Source of the DNA: Chthoniobacterales bacterium
GTDB taxonomy: Bacteria > Verrucomicrobiota > Verrucomicrobiia > Chthoniobacterales > UBA10450
Length of the DNA stretch: 64,000 nucleotides
Assembly (NCBI GenBank): GCA_013821455.1
Contig: JACDGS010000001.1
Location: forward strand, 104,268 to 168,267
Direction: 5' to 3'
The translations under genes were made by a program, and so were the position numbers. Positions within the stretch are counted from its first letter, which is position 1. Each line of letters begins with the position of its first letter. The notes below the pieces were generated by a model, which was given only the letters and a program-made list of their open reading frames with translations, was not told where the DNA came from and did not search any database. This document shows positions 9,406 to 18,346 of the stretch, one piece after another.

Positions 9406-10779
9406 ATGCCTGCTCTCGCCAACCCTCCTCCACCTACCTATGTCGCGCTGCGTGTCATCGAGACTGCGCGCGATTCCAAACATCGGCTGACCGAGTTGCC
9501 GCAAATAAATTTCGGACCGCGCGAAGATCGTCCGCGCAGCGTCATCGAATGTTATCCGGAGCGCACCCGCCAGACCATCGTCGGTTTCGGTGGCGCCTTT
9601 ACGGAATCGACCGGTTACGTTTTGCAAAAACTCGACGCGGCGAAACGCGCGGAAGTTTTGCGCCAATACTTCGATCCAAAGGCGGGGATCGGTTATTCAC
9701 TTTGCCGCACGCACATCAATAGCTGCGACTTCTCGTTAGGCAACTGGGCCTGCGATGAGGTGCCGGGCGACGTCGAACTGAAGCATTTTAATCTCGACCG
9801 CACGCGCGAGCACATCATCCCGATCATCCACGAAGCGCAGCGGGTGCCGGGCGCGAAGTTTCATCTTTTCGCCTCGCCCTGGAGTCCGCCGGCTTGGATG
9901 AAAACCAACGGGATGATGAACGAAGGGGGCCAGCTTCTGCCGCAATATCGCGACGCCTGGGCGCTGCATTATGTGAAGTATATCCAGGCCATGGAAGCCG
10001 AGGGCATTCCGATTTGGGGCTTGACGGTGCAGAACGAGCCGGCCGCGACGCAGCGCTGGGATTCGTGCGTTTATTCGGCGGAGGAAGAGCGCGATTTCGT
10101 GCGCGACCATCTCGGGCCGACGCTGCGGAAGCATGGGCTCGGCGACCGCAAGCTCATGGTCTGGGATCACAACTGCAACGTGCTCCTCGAGCACGCGCGC
10201 GCCATGTACGACGACCCGAAGGCGGCGGCGTTCGTTTGGGGGACGGCGTTCCATTGGTATTCCGGCCCGGGCTTTAAAGAGCTGGCCGAAACGCACGAGG
10301 CTTACCCGAACAAGGCGCTCCTTTTTACCGAAGGCTGCTGCGAAAACGGCGTGAAGATCGGCTTCTGGGAACACGGTGAACGCTATGGCCACAACATGAT
10401 CGGCCACCTGCGCAACTGGACCACGGGCTGGGTCGATTGGAACATGGCGCTCGACGAAGTGGGCGGGCCGAATCACGTCGGGAATTTTTGCGACGCGCCG
10501 GTGATCGTCGATACCAAGACGAAGGAAGTGCATTATCAGCCGGCGTTTTATTACATCGGGCAGATCAGCAAGTTCGTTAGGCCGGGCGCGGTCTGCATCG
10601 AGAGCACGACCGCGGGCAACGGGCTCGAGAGCGTGGCCTTCCGCAATCCCGATCGCACGGTCGCGGTCGTGGTCATGAACGGATCGAACGAAGCGAAGCC
10701 GGTCGAGATCGTGATCGGCCCGCAACTGGCCGCGGGCACATGCCCGCCGCACGCGATCCAGACTTACGTGACGAAATAG
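9406..10779 (+). CDS. Glycoside hydrolase family 30 (glucosylceramidase/beta-1,6-glucanase-like)
   Basis: 457 residues from ATG at 9406, 10 nt after the previous stop; the longer frame back to 9316 would overlap the upstream gene and adds low-complexity residues. GH30 hallmarks: TIVGFGGAFTEST, FHLFASPWSPPAWMKTNG, the acid/base in TVQNEPAA (E211), the nucleophile in LFTEGCC (E309), FHWYSG, and a small beta-domain at the C-terminus (residues ~385-457). No signal peptide is evident, so it may act in the cytoplasm or periplasm on material released by the exported upstream hydrolase. Two CGTTAGGC copies are in the gene (9734, 10575). A 338-codon antisense frame is a shadow caused by high GC. Confidence 0.88.
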   Translation: MPALANPPPPTYVALRVIETARDSKHRLTELPQINFGPREDRPRSVIECYPERTRQTIVGFGGAFTESTGYVLQKLDAAKRAEVLRQYFDPKAGIGYSLCRTHINSCDFSLGNWACDEVPGDVELKHFNLDRTREHIIPIIHEAQRVPGAKFHLFASPWSPPAWMKTNGMMNEGGQLLPQYRDAWALHYVKYIQAMEAEGIPIWGLTVQNEPAATQRWDSCVYSAEEERDFVRDHLGPTLRKHGLGDRKLMVWDHNCNVLLEHARAMYDDPKAAAFVWGTAFHWYSGPGFKELAETHEAYPNKALLFTEGCCENGVKIGFWEHGERYGHNMIGHLRNWTTGWVDWNMALDEVGGPNHVGNFCDAPVIVDTKTKEVHYQPAFYYIGQISKFVRPGAVCIESTTAGNGLESVAFRNPDRTVAVVVMNGSNEAKPVEIVIGPQLAAGTCPPHAIQTYVTK

Positions 10780-10815
10780 CGGCGCGTTTGTGGAGAGTTT
10801 TGTCCACAGATTTCA

Positions 10816-10938
10816 CAGATTTACACAGATTTTTTCTGGGATCGGGGAGGTCTTTTAATCTGTGGAATCTGCGAAATCTGTGGACTCTTCCCCGTTGTCC
10901 AGAAGGCTCTATCTTGGTCAACAACCAGTCGTTAGGGG
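10816..10938. repeat. 122-bp direct repeat, copy 1
   Basis: Nearly identical to 10996-11118, exactly 180 bp downstream. Each copy begins GATTTACACAGATT, contains TCTTTTAATCTGTGGAATCT (inverse of the beginning, so it can fold) and ends near GTTAGG. A REP-type element lies between the two copies. Copy 1 can be read in the same frame as copy 2 (VESAKSVDSSPLSRRLYLG versus VESAQSVDSSPSSRKLYLG). Confidence 0.85.
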
Positions 10939-10959
10939 AGGTTTGTTGTCCATAGATTT

Positions 10960-10993
10960 GAAAGCCCGGCCGTTGCTTCGCATCCGTTACGGC
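10960..10993. repeat. REP-like element (GGCCGGGCTTTC family)
   Basis: GAAAGCCCGGCCGTTGCTTC followed by GCATCCGTTACGGC. The same unit, in either orientation, is at 36682, 39757, 41176 (doubled), 46878 and 49068. Degraded forms are near 18271, 35747, 35955, 40984, 45529 and 47234. Related copies are in frame inside the next gene. It can fold (GGCCG/CGGCC, CCGTTGCTTC with GATGCGAAGCAACGG). Confidence 0.85.
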
Positions 10994-10995
10994 AC

Positions 10996-11118
10996 CGATT
11001 TACACAGATTATTTCTGGGTTTCGGGGAGGTCTTTTAATCTGTGGAATCTGCGCAATCTGTGGACTCTTCTCCGTCGTCCAGAAAGCTCTACCTCGGAAA
11101 ACAGCGCATAGTTAGGCC
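10996..11118. repeat. 122-bp direct repeat, copy 2, forming the 5' end of the GH94-like gene
   Basis: Second copy of the 10816-10938 unit. It contains both possible start codons (GTG at 11042 and 11063) of the downstream gene, so roughly the first 25 codons of that gene are repeat-derived. Confidence 0.85.
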
Positions 11119-14100
11119 GCCAGCCAAATCCTCCGGCTGCTTCGTCGAAATTTTCGGCGACACCTTTTATCGGATCGAGAACTACGATCAGATTCCGCCA
11201 TTTTTTATCAGCGTCGTCAGCGACGCCGATCACTGGCTCTTCGTCTCCACCACGGGCGGGCTTTCCGCCGGGCGGATCAGCCCGGACCACGCGCTCTTTC
11301 CCTATTATACGGTCGATCGCATCCACGAGAACGCCGGAAACACCGGGCCGTTCACCGTCTTGCAAGTGCCTAACGAGCTGCCACGGATGCGAAGCACCGG
11401 CCAGGCTTTCAAAAGGACTTTGTTCTGGCAACCTTTCCAGCAAAACGCGCCTAACGTTTATAAGGCGACGCGCGATCTCTACAAAAACGCCAGTGGCAAC
11501 AAGATCGTCTTCGCGGAAACGAATCACGATCTCGGACTGACGTTTCGTTATTCGTGGGTGCCGAGCGAGCGCTTCGGCTTTGTGCGCGAGAGCACCTTGG
11601 AGAATCTCACCGCCGCACCGCGCGAGATCATGGTCCTCGATGGCCTGCTCAACCTGCTACCGGCGGGCGCGGATCGTCGGTTGCAACTCGAGTTCAGTTA
11701 CCTCGTCGATGCTTACAAGGCGAACGAGCTCGTGCCCGGCACTCGGCTCGCGCTCTTCACCCTCGCCGCCGGGATCGTGGATGAAGCGATCCCGATGGAG
11801 TCGTTAGGCGCGACCAGCGTTTGGTCGGATGGTTTCGCCGAGGCGCGGGTGCTCCTCGCCGAACCGCTCGTGCGCGCCGCGGCGCGCGGGGAGGCGGTCG
11901 AACCGGCGGCGAGGACGCGCGGGTTGCGCGGCGCGTATGTTTTGCATGGCACGCTACAGCTCGCGCCTAACGAATTGCAATCGTGGCGCATTGTCGCCGA
12001 TGTCGAGCAGACGCAGCAGAAGGTGGCGGCGTTGCGCGAGCGTTTGCGACAACCGGAAATGCTGCGCGCGGCGCTGGAGGAAGACGTGCGCGCCGGTCAG
12101 GAGCGACTCGTTAGGCTGGTGGCGGGTGCGGACGGTTTGCAAAAGACGGCCGACCAGCTCACGAGCGTTCATCACTTCACGAACACGCTTTTCAACGGCA
12201 TGCGCGGCGGCGTTTTCGCCGAGGGCAATCGCATCGCCGCGGCAGACTTCGCGAAGTTTGTCGGCACCTGCAATCGCGAGGTCGCCGCGCGTCACTCCGA
12301 CTTGTTAGGCCAACTCCCCGCGATTTTGCGCGAAGAAGAATTGCGCGCGCGCGTCGAGCAAACCGGCGACCGCGATCTGCTCCGGATTTTCTACGAATAT
12401 CTACCTATTACTTTCAGCCGCCGCCACGGTGATCCGAGCCGCCCTTGGAACAAATTCGCAATCAAGCTGAAGGACGACGCAGGCGCGCCGCTGCTTAATT
12501 TCGAAGGCAACTGGCGCGACATTTTTCAGAACTGGGAAGCGCTCTCTTTCAGTTGCCCGGCGTTTCTCGAACACATGATCGCCAAGTTCGTCAACGCCTC
12601 CACGCTCGACGGCTACAACCCGTATCGGATCACGCGCGGCGGGATCGAATGGGAGGAGCCCGACTCGGAAGATCCCTGGGCGTCGATCGGATATTGGGGC
12701 GATCACCAGATTATTTATTTGCTCAAGCTGCTCGAAGCTTCGGCGCAGTTTCATCCCGGTCGCCTAACGAGTTTTCTCAGCCAGGAAATTTTCGTTTACG
12801 CCGATGTGCCCTACCGCATCGCTTCCTACGAACGGATGCTCGTCGACCCGCGCGCGACGATCGATTTCGACGAAGAGCGCAGCCGCCTAACGAAAATGCG
12901 CGCAGAGAAAATTGGCGCCGATGGCAAGCTCCGCACGCAGGCTGACGGCTCGATTCTTCACGTGAATCTCGCGGAGAAGCTGCTGGTGCCGTTGCTCGCG
13001 AAGCTGACCAACTTCATTCCCAGCGGCGGGATTTGGATGAACACGCAACGCCCAGAATGGAACGACGCCAATAACGCCCTCGTCGGCTCCGGCGTTTCCG
13101 TCGTGACCTTGAATTATCTGCGGCGTTATCTCACCTTTTGCCTCGACCTTTTCGCCCGCGCGGAAGCAGAAAACTTCGCGATTTCCGAGCCGGTCGCGCA
13201 GTTGCTCGCGAGCGTCGGCGAGTCGTTAGGCAAGTCCGAAGCACCACCGCGCGAAATAGTCGATCGGCTGTCCGGAGCCGGGTCGGAATTTCGCGAAAAA
13301 ATCTACGCTGATGCGCCTAACGAGCTGCAACGGATGCGAAGCACCGGCCAGGGTTTCAAAAGGACTCTCGCAGTCTCCGAGCTGCGCACTTTCCTCGAAA
13401 CCGCGCGCGACGCGGTCGATCGATCCCTCCGCGCCAACCTTCGTCCCGATGGACTTTTCCACGCCTACAACCTGCTGAGCATTCGCGACCGAGACATCAA
13501 CCTCGAGCACCTCCCGGAAATGTTGGAAGGCCAGGTCGCCGCGCTTAGCTCCGGGCTTCTCAGCGCCGAGGAGGCGCTGAAATTGTTGCGCGCGCTGCGC
13601 CGAAGCGCGCTCTACCGCAAAGATGCGCGCAGTTATCTTCTCTATCCAAATCGCGCTCTGCCCTCCTTCCTGGAGAAGAATATCATTCCCGAGAACGAGC
13701 TGGCGCGCTGCCCACTCCTGCAGCGCATGCTCGCGGAGGGCGACGAGCGGCTGGTCTATCGCGACGCCGCGGGCCAGGCGCGTTTCGGGAATGCTTTCGT
13801 CAATGCGCGATCGTTAGGCAAAGAGCTCGATCGCCTCGTTCCCGCGGAAGAACGCGAGGTTGTTCTCGCGCTCTACGAATTGGTTTTTCAGCATCACAGC
13901 TTCACCGGGCGCAGCGGCGCCATGTTCGCCTTCGAAGGGCTGGGGAGCATTTACTGGCACATGGTGGCGAAGCTTCTCCTCGCGACTCAGGAATGTTTTT
14001 TCGCGGCACTCGACGCTGCGAAACCGGCCAGGATCGTCGCGGGTCTCGGCGCCGCTTATTACGAAATCCGCGATGGCCTCGGCTTTAACAAAACGCCTAA

Positions 14101-14518
14101 CGAGTATGGTGCTTTCCCAACTGATCCCTATTCGCATTCGCCTGCGCATGCCGGCGCGCAGCAGCCGGGCATGACCGGCCAAGTGAAGGAGGAAGTTCTC
14201 ACGCGCCTCGGTGAGCTGGGTGTCCGCGTGCGCGATGGGATCATCCGTTTCCAGCCGGCTTTGTTGCGGCCGTCGGAATTTCTGCGCGCGCCCTCCGAGT
14301 TTTCCTATTTCGCGCTCGACGGACAGCGCCGCACGATCGCGTTGCCTAACGACTCGCTCGCCTTCACCTTTTGCCAGACGCCGATTGTTTACCGGCTCGC
14401 CGAAGAAGCGGCCGGCCTCGAGCTCTCGCCCGCCGCCAGTCGCGCGCTCGTTAGGCGCGAAATTCGTGAGGAAGAAATTTTCGTGTCTGTGCCGCGCGCT
14501 CTATTATTCAGCAAATGA
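11042..14518 (+). CDS. Large (alpha/alpha)6-barrel carbohydrate-active protein, GH94/cellobiose phosphorylase-like, with two in-frame repeat insertions
   Basis: 1158 residues, GTG start at 11042 (alternative GTG 11063). No ATG is available before the conserved region, and the first ~25 codons lie in the 122-bp repeat. Residues ~37-110 (FYRIENYDQIPPFFIS, STTGGLSAGR) resemble the beta-sandwich of GH94-type proteins. The C-terminal half has FEGNWRDIFQNWEAL, DGYNPYRITRGGIEWE, IGYWGDHQIIYLLKLLE and IWMNTQRPEWNDANNALVG. The last resembles the catalytic WND segment of this fold. I recognise it as a conserved uncharacterised family, and cyclic-glucan/cellobiose phosphorylase-like activity is inference. 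Two 18-residue inserts, at residues ~110-126 and ~759-775 (PNELxRMRSTGQxFKRT), come from a palindromic repeat. The gene also carries 13 CGTTAGGC copies in both orientations. It overlaps the next gene by 4 nt. Confidence 0.6.
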   Translation: MESAQSVDSSPSSRKLYLGKQRIVRPPAKSSGCFVEIFGDTFYRIENYDQIPPFFISVVSDADHWLFVSTTGGLSAGRISPDHALFPYYTVDRIHENAGNTGPFTVLQVPNELPRMRSTGQAFKRTLFWQPFQQNAPNVYKATRDLYKNASGNKIVFAETNHDLGLTFRYSWVPSERFGFVRESTLENLTAAPREIMVLDGLLNLLPAGADRRLQLEFSYLVDAYKANELVPGTRLALFTLAAGIVDEAIPMESLGATSVWSDGFAEARVLLAEPLVRAAARGEAVEPAARTRGLRGAYVLHGTLQLAPNELQSWRIVADVEQTQQKVAALRERLRQPEMLRAALEEDVRAGQERLVRLVAGADGLQKTADQLTSVHHFTNTLFNGMRGGVFAEGNRIAAADFAKFVGTCNREVAARHSDLLGQLPAILREEELRARVEQTGDRDLLRIFYEYLPITFSRRHGDPSRPWNKFAIKLKDDAGAPLLNFEGNWRDIFQNWEALSFSCPAFLEHMIAKFVNASTLDGYNPYRITRGGIEWEEPDSEDPWASIGYWGDHQIIYLLKLLEASAQFHPGRLTSFLSQEIFVYADVPYRIASYERMLVDPRATIDFDEERSRLTKMRAEKIGADGKLRTQADGSILHVNLAEKLLVPLLAKLTNFIPSGGIWMNTQRPEWNDANNALVGSGVSVVTLNYLRRYLTFCLDLFARAEAENFAISEPVAQLLASVGESLGKSEAPPREIVDRLSGAGSEFREKIYADAPNELQRMRSTGQGFKRTLAVSELRTFLETARDAVDRSLRANLRPDGLFHAYNLLSIRDRDINLEHLPEMLEGQVAALSSGLLSAEEALKLLRALRRSALYRKDARSYLLYPNRALPSFLEKNIIPENELARCPLLQRMLAEGDERLVYRDAAGQARFGNAFVNARSLGKELDRLVPAEEREVVLALYELVFQHHSFTGRSGAMFAFEGLGSIYWHMVAKLLLATQECFFAALDAAKPARIVAGLGAAYYEIRDGLGFNKTPNEYGAFPTDPYSHSPAHAGAQQPGMTGQVKEEVLTRLGELGVRVRDGIIRFQPALLRPSEFLRAPSEFSYFALDGQRRTIALPNDSLAFTFCQTPIVYRLAEEAAGLELSPAASRALVRREIREEEIFVSVPRALLFSK
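11368..11419. repeat. In-frame REP-like insertion, copy A
   Basis: 52 bp, 50 of which are identical to 13315-13366. It has GCCTAACGAG at the left end, a REP-like core (CGGATGCGAAGCACCGGCC) and AAAAGGACT at the right end. Without the core, the ends join to CCTAACGAG..AAAGGACT, which is the 18-bp element found elsewhere. It is read as PNELPRMRSTGQAFKRT. Confidence 0.85.
13315..13366. repeat. In-frame REP-like insertion, copy B
   Basis: Second copy in the same gene and same reading frame, giving PNELQRMRSTGQGFKRT. It differs from copy A at two bases. Confidence 0.85.
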
Positions 14519-15639
14519 CTCTTCCTCCCAAAATGCAGGCTGGCATCGCCACACTTCTTTTCGCCACGGGTATTCTTGTGGGCAGGTCGTCCAATCGCGC
14601 GACCGCGTCGTCATCAGGCGAGATGAAACTCGCGGTGCAAGGTGCCAACGGTATAGAGGTTGCCGCAACCTCGAGGCGGAGGGCGTCGCCCGCGGCCGAG
14701 CCAGGTCAGTCGGAAGAGGATTTGGTCGGGCACTTCGCCTATGTCCTAACGATCAATCAGCCCGAAGAGCAGCAGTTGCAGTTTCTGCGTTTGCTCAAGG
14801 AGATGACGGCAGGGGACGCGCCGGCCGTGCTCGACTTGCTCCGGCGGGAGCAAAAGGCGGGAGTTTTTTCCGAGCTGGAATGGCTGGCTTTCTGGCCGCG
14901 CTGGGGAGCGCTCGACGGTCCGGCCGCGCTCGCCTACCACCAGAGTCTCCCGGACTCTCGCTGGAACGGGAACGATATCTCCCTCACGATGCGCGGCTGG
15001 TCGGCAGTCGATCCCGACGCCGCTGCCGCCTGGCTCAATTCGCACCCCGATGTGCGCCATGCCGATAGCGCGTTCTATGGTTACATCGACGGGGTAGCGA
15101 GCAACGATCTGGGTGGCGCGACGAACATGACCATCGACTCGTTGCCGAAGGGCGATCCTTACATGTCTGGAGCGACGGAGCGGCTGGTGGAACAGGCGGT
15201 ACGGCAGGGAAAAATCGCGGGATTGGAATGGTGGTTCGACCAACTTCCGCCGGATGGAGATCCGGGAAGCGCGAAGTCCTCCGCGGTGCAGCACGTTTGG
15301 TGGCAGTTGCAGAAGAGCGATCTGGAAGCGGCGGCTGACTGGGTCGGGGCGCACGCGGGCGATCCGTGGCGAAGCGATCACGGGATCACCGAAGTCGCGG
15401 AGCGCGTCGGAGAAGAAAATCCCATCGCGGCCGTGCAATGGCTCGGCCAGATTGGGGCTTCGCCTAACGATGGCAGCTATCCGGGTCTGAACGGGGTCGT
15501 GGAGGAGTGGGCGCAACGCGATCCGGGAGGCCTCGAGAACTGGCTTGCGCAGCCGAACGGGGGCGCGGTGCAGCAACAAGCGGCTCGGTTTTATCTCGCG
15601 TATCGGCAGCAAGCGAGCTTGGCCAATCCTCGCCGCTGA
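14515..15639 (+). CDS. Hypothetical membrane-anchored or exported helical-repeat protein
   Basis: 374 residues. The start overlaps the previous stop (ATGA). The N-terminal hydrophobic segment IATLLFATGILVG (residues ~10-22) is a signal anchor. The rest contains a repeating pattern of ~30-45 residues built on D-P-x-A-A-x-x-W (WSAVDPDAAAAWLNS, LEAAADWVGAHAGD, EENPIAAVQWLGQIG, RDPGGLENWLAQ), typical of an alpha-solenoid family common in Verrucomicrobia and of unknown function. Coupling to the GH94-like gene suggests a scaffold role near the envelope. It is followed by a CGTTAGGC copy 10 bp after the stop. Confidence 0.7.
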   Translation: MTLPPKMQAGIATLLFATGILVGRSSNRATASSSGEMKLAVQGANGIEVAATSRRRASPAAEPGQSEEDLVGHFAYVLTINQPEEQQLQFLRLLKEMTAGDAPAVLDLLRREQKAGVFSELEWLAFWPRWGALDGPAALAYHQSLPDSRWNGNDISLTMRGWSAVDPDAAAAWLNSHPDVRHADSAFYGYIDGVASNDLGGATNMTIDSLPKGDPYMSGATERLVEQAVRQGKIAGLEWWFDQLPPDGDPGSAKSSAVQHVWWQLQKSDLEAAADWVGAHAGDPWRSDHGITEVAERVGEENPIAAVQWLGQIGASPNDGSYPGLNGVVEEWAQRDPGGLENWLAQPNGGAVQQQAARFYLAYRQQASLANPRR

Positions 15640-15736
15640 CACCCGATTCGTTAGGCCGGAGCGGTCTCCCAACGGGAGTTTTCCGCGGGTGAGTAATCCG
15701 GACAGGTAAAACATTCGCCTCGAAGACCGAATAAGA

Positions 15737-15765
15737 TTGACGGTTGCATTTTTGTGCAATTTAAT
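15737..15765 (+). promoter_or_regulatory. Sigma70-type promoter of the PATR/PEP-CTERM gene
   Basis: TTGACG (15737-15742), 17-bp spacer ending TGCAA, TTTAAT (15760-15765). The start codon is ~50 bp downstream. The PEP-CTERM gene at 33455-34207 has the same -35, spacing, TGCAA and -10. The spacer holds TTGCA-TTTTTG-TGCAA, a possible operator. Confidence 0.6.
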
Positions 15766-15813
15766 CGCTGCCAAAGAAAAAGGTCCGTTTGAGGGTCAAA
15801 GTCGCCATCGCCC

Positions 15814-17874
15814 ATGCTTATGAAATATAATTTCTCGCCATCCTTTGTTCGAGCGGCTCTGTCGTCGAGCAAGCCCACTCGCAACCTCGGTCTGGCAAGA
15901 ACGTTGGTCTCCTGTGCCGCGCTCCTGCTCGCGGTTGCTCCCCTGCAAGCGGGCAACACCTGGGACGGCGGAGGCGGCAGTGGAAACTGGAGCGACAGTC
16001 TGAATTGGAATCTAGACACGCTGCCGACATCTCCAGGCGGCCTTACGTTCGCGGGGACGTTGCAACTCGCTTCTCATAATGATCAGTTCGCGAATGGCAC
16101 GCTGTTCAATGGCTTGAATTTCAGTGTTGGTGCCGGGGCTTTCGTCTTAGATGGGAATAGCATCTCGTTAGGTGCAAACGTGGTGAACAGCAGCACGAGC
16201 TTGCAGACCATCAACTTTGGCCTCGATCTCACCGGCACCCGGACATTCGCGCTGACGACTGGCGGTGGAAATATCACTGTGGGCGGGAATATTACGTCGA
16301 GCGGCGGGACTTTTGGTGTGTCGACTTCTGGAGCAGGTTTTTTGACCCTGAGCGGCGCAAATACCTATTCCGGCAATACAACGTTTGCTGGCGGTCAGAC
16401 AATAAACATCAACAGCGCGAATGCGATCGGCACTGGGGCCCTTGTTGCTGGAGGCAACGGGAGCTTTGATAACACCAGCGGAGCTGCGATCACCCTAACG
16501 AACAATAATGCGTTTATTCTCAGCGGTGGAAGTCCCGTTTTCACCGGAACGAACGATCTTAACCTGGGGACCGGCGCTGTAACCCTTAGCGTCGCGAGCC
16601 GCACCATTACCGTCACGAATGCGGGGGCCACTTTGACTTTAGGGGGAGTGGTTGGACAGGATGCCTCTCCAAGAGGTTTGACCAAAGCGGGCGCGGGGAC
16701 ACTGGTGCTGTCAAGCGCGAACACCTTCAGCGGCGGCTTAACGCTTACATCGGGCACACTCAGTGCAGGAAATGATGGTTCGCTGGGGACAGGGACTTTC
16801 GCATTGAGTGGCGGCACCCTTCAGGCCGTTGGCGGATCTCGCACTTTTGCGAATGCAGTTAATTTCGCCGCGAATTCGACCATAGCAGGGTCACAAGCCG
16901 TTACTTTCAACGGCCTCGTTTCAGGGAACGCGACGGGTACTAACGCGATAACTGTTAATAACTCCGCACTCACGACCTTTGCGGGTGGCGTTGCGATACG
17001 GGCCGCGGGAACGGGCAACAGAGATTTCGGCGTCAGCGGTAGCGGAGTTACCTTGATAAATTCGGCAATAACTTCCGGAACCAACGACAATACGGTAAAC
17101 CCATCAAACTTGGCTTATCGAGGGACGGGCACCTTGATTCTATCTGCAACAAATACTTATAACGGGACGACGTCGGTTGTCGCTGGTGGGACGCTCTTAG
17201 TGAACGGAACTAACGGATCGTCGGGAGCAGCAGCCGCTCCGCCAAGCGCAGCGTATACGGTGAACGGCACCTTAGGTGGCACGGGCACAATCGATCCAAG
17301 CAGTGTCTCCACGACCAGAACCTTCACTGTATCGAATACGGGAACTTTAGCTCCTGGTGATAGCACACTCGCTCTCGCGGGCCAGACCGGCACTCTAGAT
17401 ATCAACGCGCCGATCTCACTTGCGACCGGTTCCAAATACGTCCTCCAGCTCGGCGGGACTACCCCCGGCGATGGGACGGGCTTTTACGACCAGACTAACA
17501 TGACACTCGCGACTGGCTCGTTGAGCATCGCGACGGGAGCAACAGGCGCCACACTCAGCATCTCCCTGGTCAACAATTTTACTCCTGGCACGACGGATAT
17601 CTTCTATGTCCTTACGCGCGCGGACGCTGCCGCGACGGCTTCCTTTGCAGGTCTCGCCGAAGGAGCGACAGTTACAGCGGGCGGTTACAATGGCCAGATC
17701 ACTTACCTGGCGAATTGGACTGGGACACAGGCGGGAAGCAGCCTTACCGGCGGAAATGATGTCGCGCTTTACAATCTCACTGCCGTTCCCGAACCCAGCA
17801 CATGGGCGACGATGATCGGTGGCGTTGTTCTCCTGGTAGGATTGCAGCGCTTTCGCCGAAAAAGCTCCAGCTAG
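15814..17874 (+). CDS. PATR beta-helix surface protein with PEP-CTERM anchor
   Basis: 686 residues. A basic N-terminus and hydrophobic stretch (LVSCAALLLAVAPLQA, cleavage near residue 47) is followed by NTWDGGGGSGNWSDSLNW, a common start of such proteins. Residues ~60-640 are Gly/Thr/Ser/Asn-rich with autotransporter-associated beta-strand repeats (LSGANTYSGNTTF, LSSANTFSGGLTLTSGTL, LSATNTYNGTTSV), predicting a right-handed beta-helix. The C-terminus VPEPSTWATMIGGVVLLVG followed by RFRRK is a PEP-CTERM signal processed by exosortase. There is no beta-barrel, so it is not a true autotransporter. An ATG six bases later (15820) is an alternative start. Confidence 0.88.
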   Translation: MLMKYNFSPSFVRAALSSSKPTRNLGLARTLVSCAALLLAVAPLQAGNTWDGGGGSGNWSDSLNWNLDTLPTSPGGLTFAGTLQLASHNDQFANGTLFNGLNFSVGAGAFVLDGNSISLGANVVNSSTSLQTINFGLDLTGTRTFALTTGGGNITVGGNITSSGGTFGVSTSGAGFLTLSGANTYSGNTTFAGGQTININSANAIGTGALVAGGNGSFDNTSGAAITLTNNNAFILSGGSPVFTGTNDLNLGTGAVTLSVASRTITVTNAGATLTLGGVVGQDASPRGLTKAGAGTLVLSSANTFSGGLTLTSGTLSAGNDGSLGTGTFALSGGTLQAVGGSRTFANAVNFAANSTIAGSQAVTFNGLVSGNATGTNAITVNNSALTTFAGGVAIRAAGTGNRDFGVSGSGVTLINSAITSGTNDNTVNPSNLAYRGTGTLILSATNTYNGTTSVVAGGTLLVNGTNGSSGAAAAPPSAAYTVNGTLGGTGTIDPSSVSTTRTFTVSNTGTLAPGDSTLALAGQTGTLDINAPISLATGSKYVLQLGGTTPGDGTGFYDQTNMTLATGSLSIATGATGATLSISLVNNFTPGTTDIFYVLTRADAAATASFAGLAEGATVTAGGYNGQITYLANWTGTQAGSSLTGGNDVALYNLTAVPEPSTWATMIGGVVLLVGLQRFRRKSSS

Positions 17875-18346
17875 TCTCAGCCGATAGAGGAATAGGAGGT
17901 TAGTCATCTTGACCGACTCGGTCAGAGGGCTTACGGCCTCCCGGAACGACAGACTCACATTCCTAGGCTATTTTCTTCGCTCGATATTTACTTCGACGCG
18001 TTTGTTATTGCGGACCTAGCTATCCGACTGAGATTCTCGCGCAAGGTAAGTGGTCAACATCAAGGGAATGAAGATGGCCCACCGGCGGCTCAAGAATCTA
18101 ACTATAACTGCACAGGAGTCATCGCACTTGGGAGTCCTGTAGCGTCCGCTGTCCTCAGCGGAGTTGACCCTGCACAGCCCTTACCCATTGCGCTGAGGAC
18201 AGCGCACGCTACAGGAGTTACACTCAGCCTTGTCATCCCGAGCGCAGCGTAGCGTAGTCGAGCCGTAACGCAGTTTGCGGGGCAAGCGAGGCCGGGCTTT
18301 CAAATCCCGCAAAATTACCTTGCAGCTCCGGTGCCAATGACTTTCC
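17875..18346. other. Intergenic region between convergent genes
   Basis: No gene seen. It contains a CTGTAGCG inverted repeat (18137-18214), a degraded REP-like unit (about 18271-18303, GAGGCCGGGCTTTC) and a small dyad GACCGACTCGGTC near 17911 without a T-run. Confidence 0.6.
18137..18214. repeat. CTGTAGCG inverted repeat, copy 2
   Basis: 78 bp. Starts CTGTAGCGTCCGCTGTCCTC and ends GAGGACAGCGCACGCTACAG, near-perfect inverses, with an AGCGG..TGCGCT inner arm. It is intergenic, between convergent genes. Confidence 0.85.

Noticed and set aside
8217..9422. 401-codon open frame on the minus strand opposite the GH2/GH5-type gene, and 9736-10752 opposite GH30
   Set aside because: Arg/His-rich shadow frames produced by high GC at third positions; the plus-strand genes have catalytic motifs.
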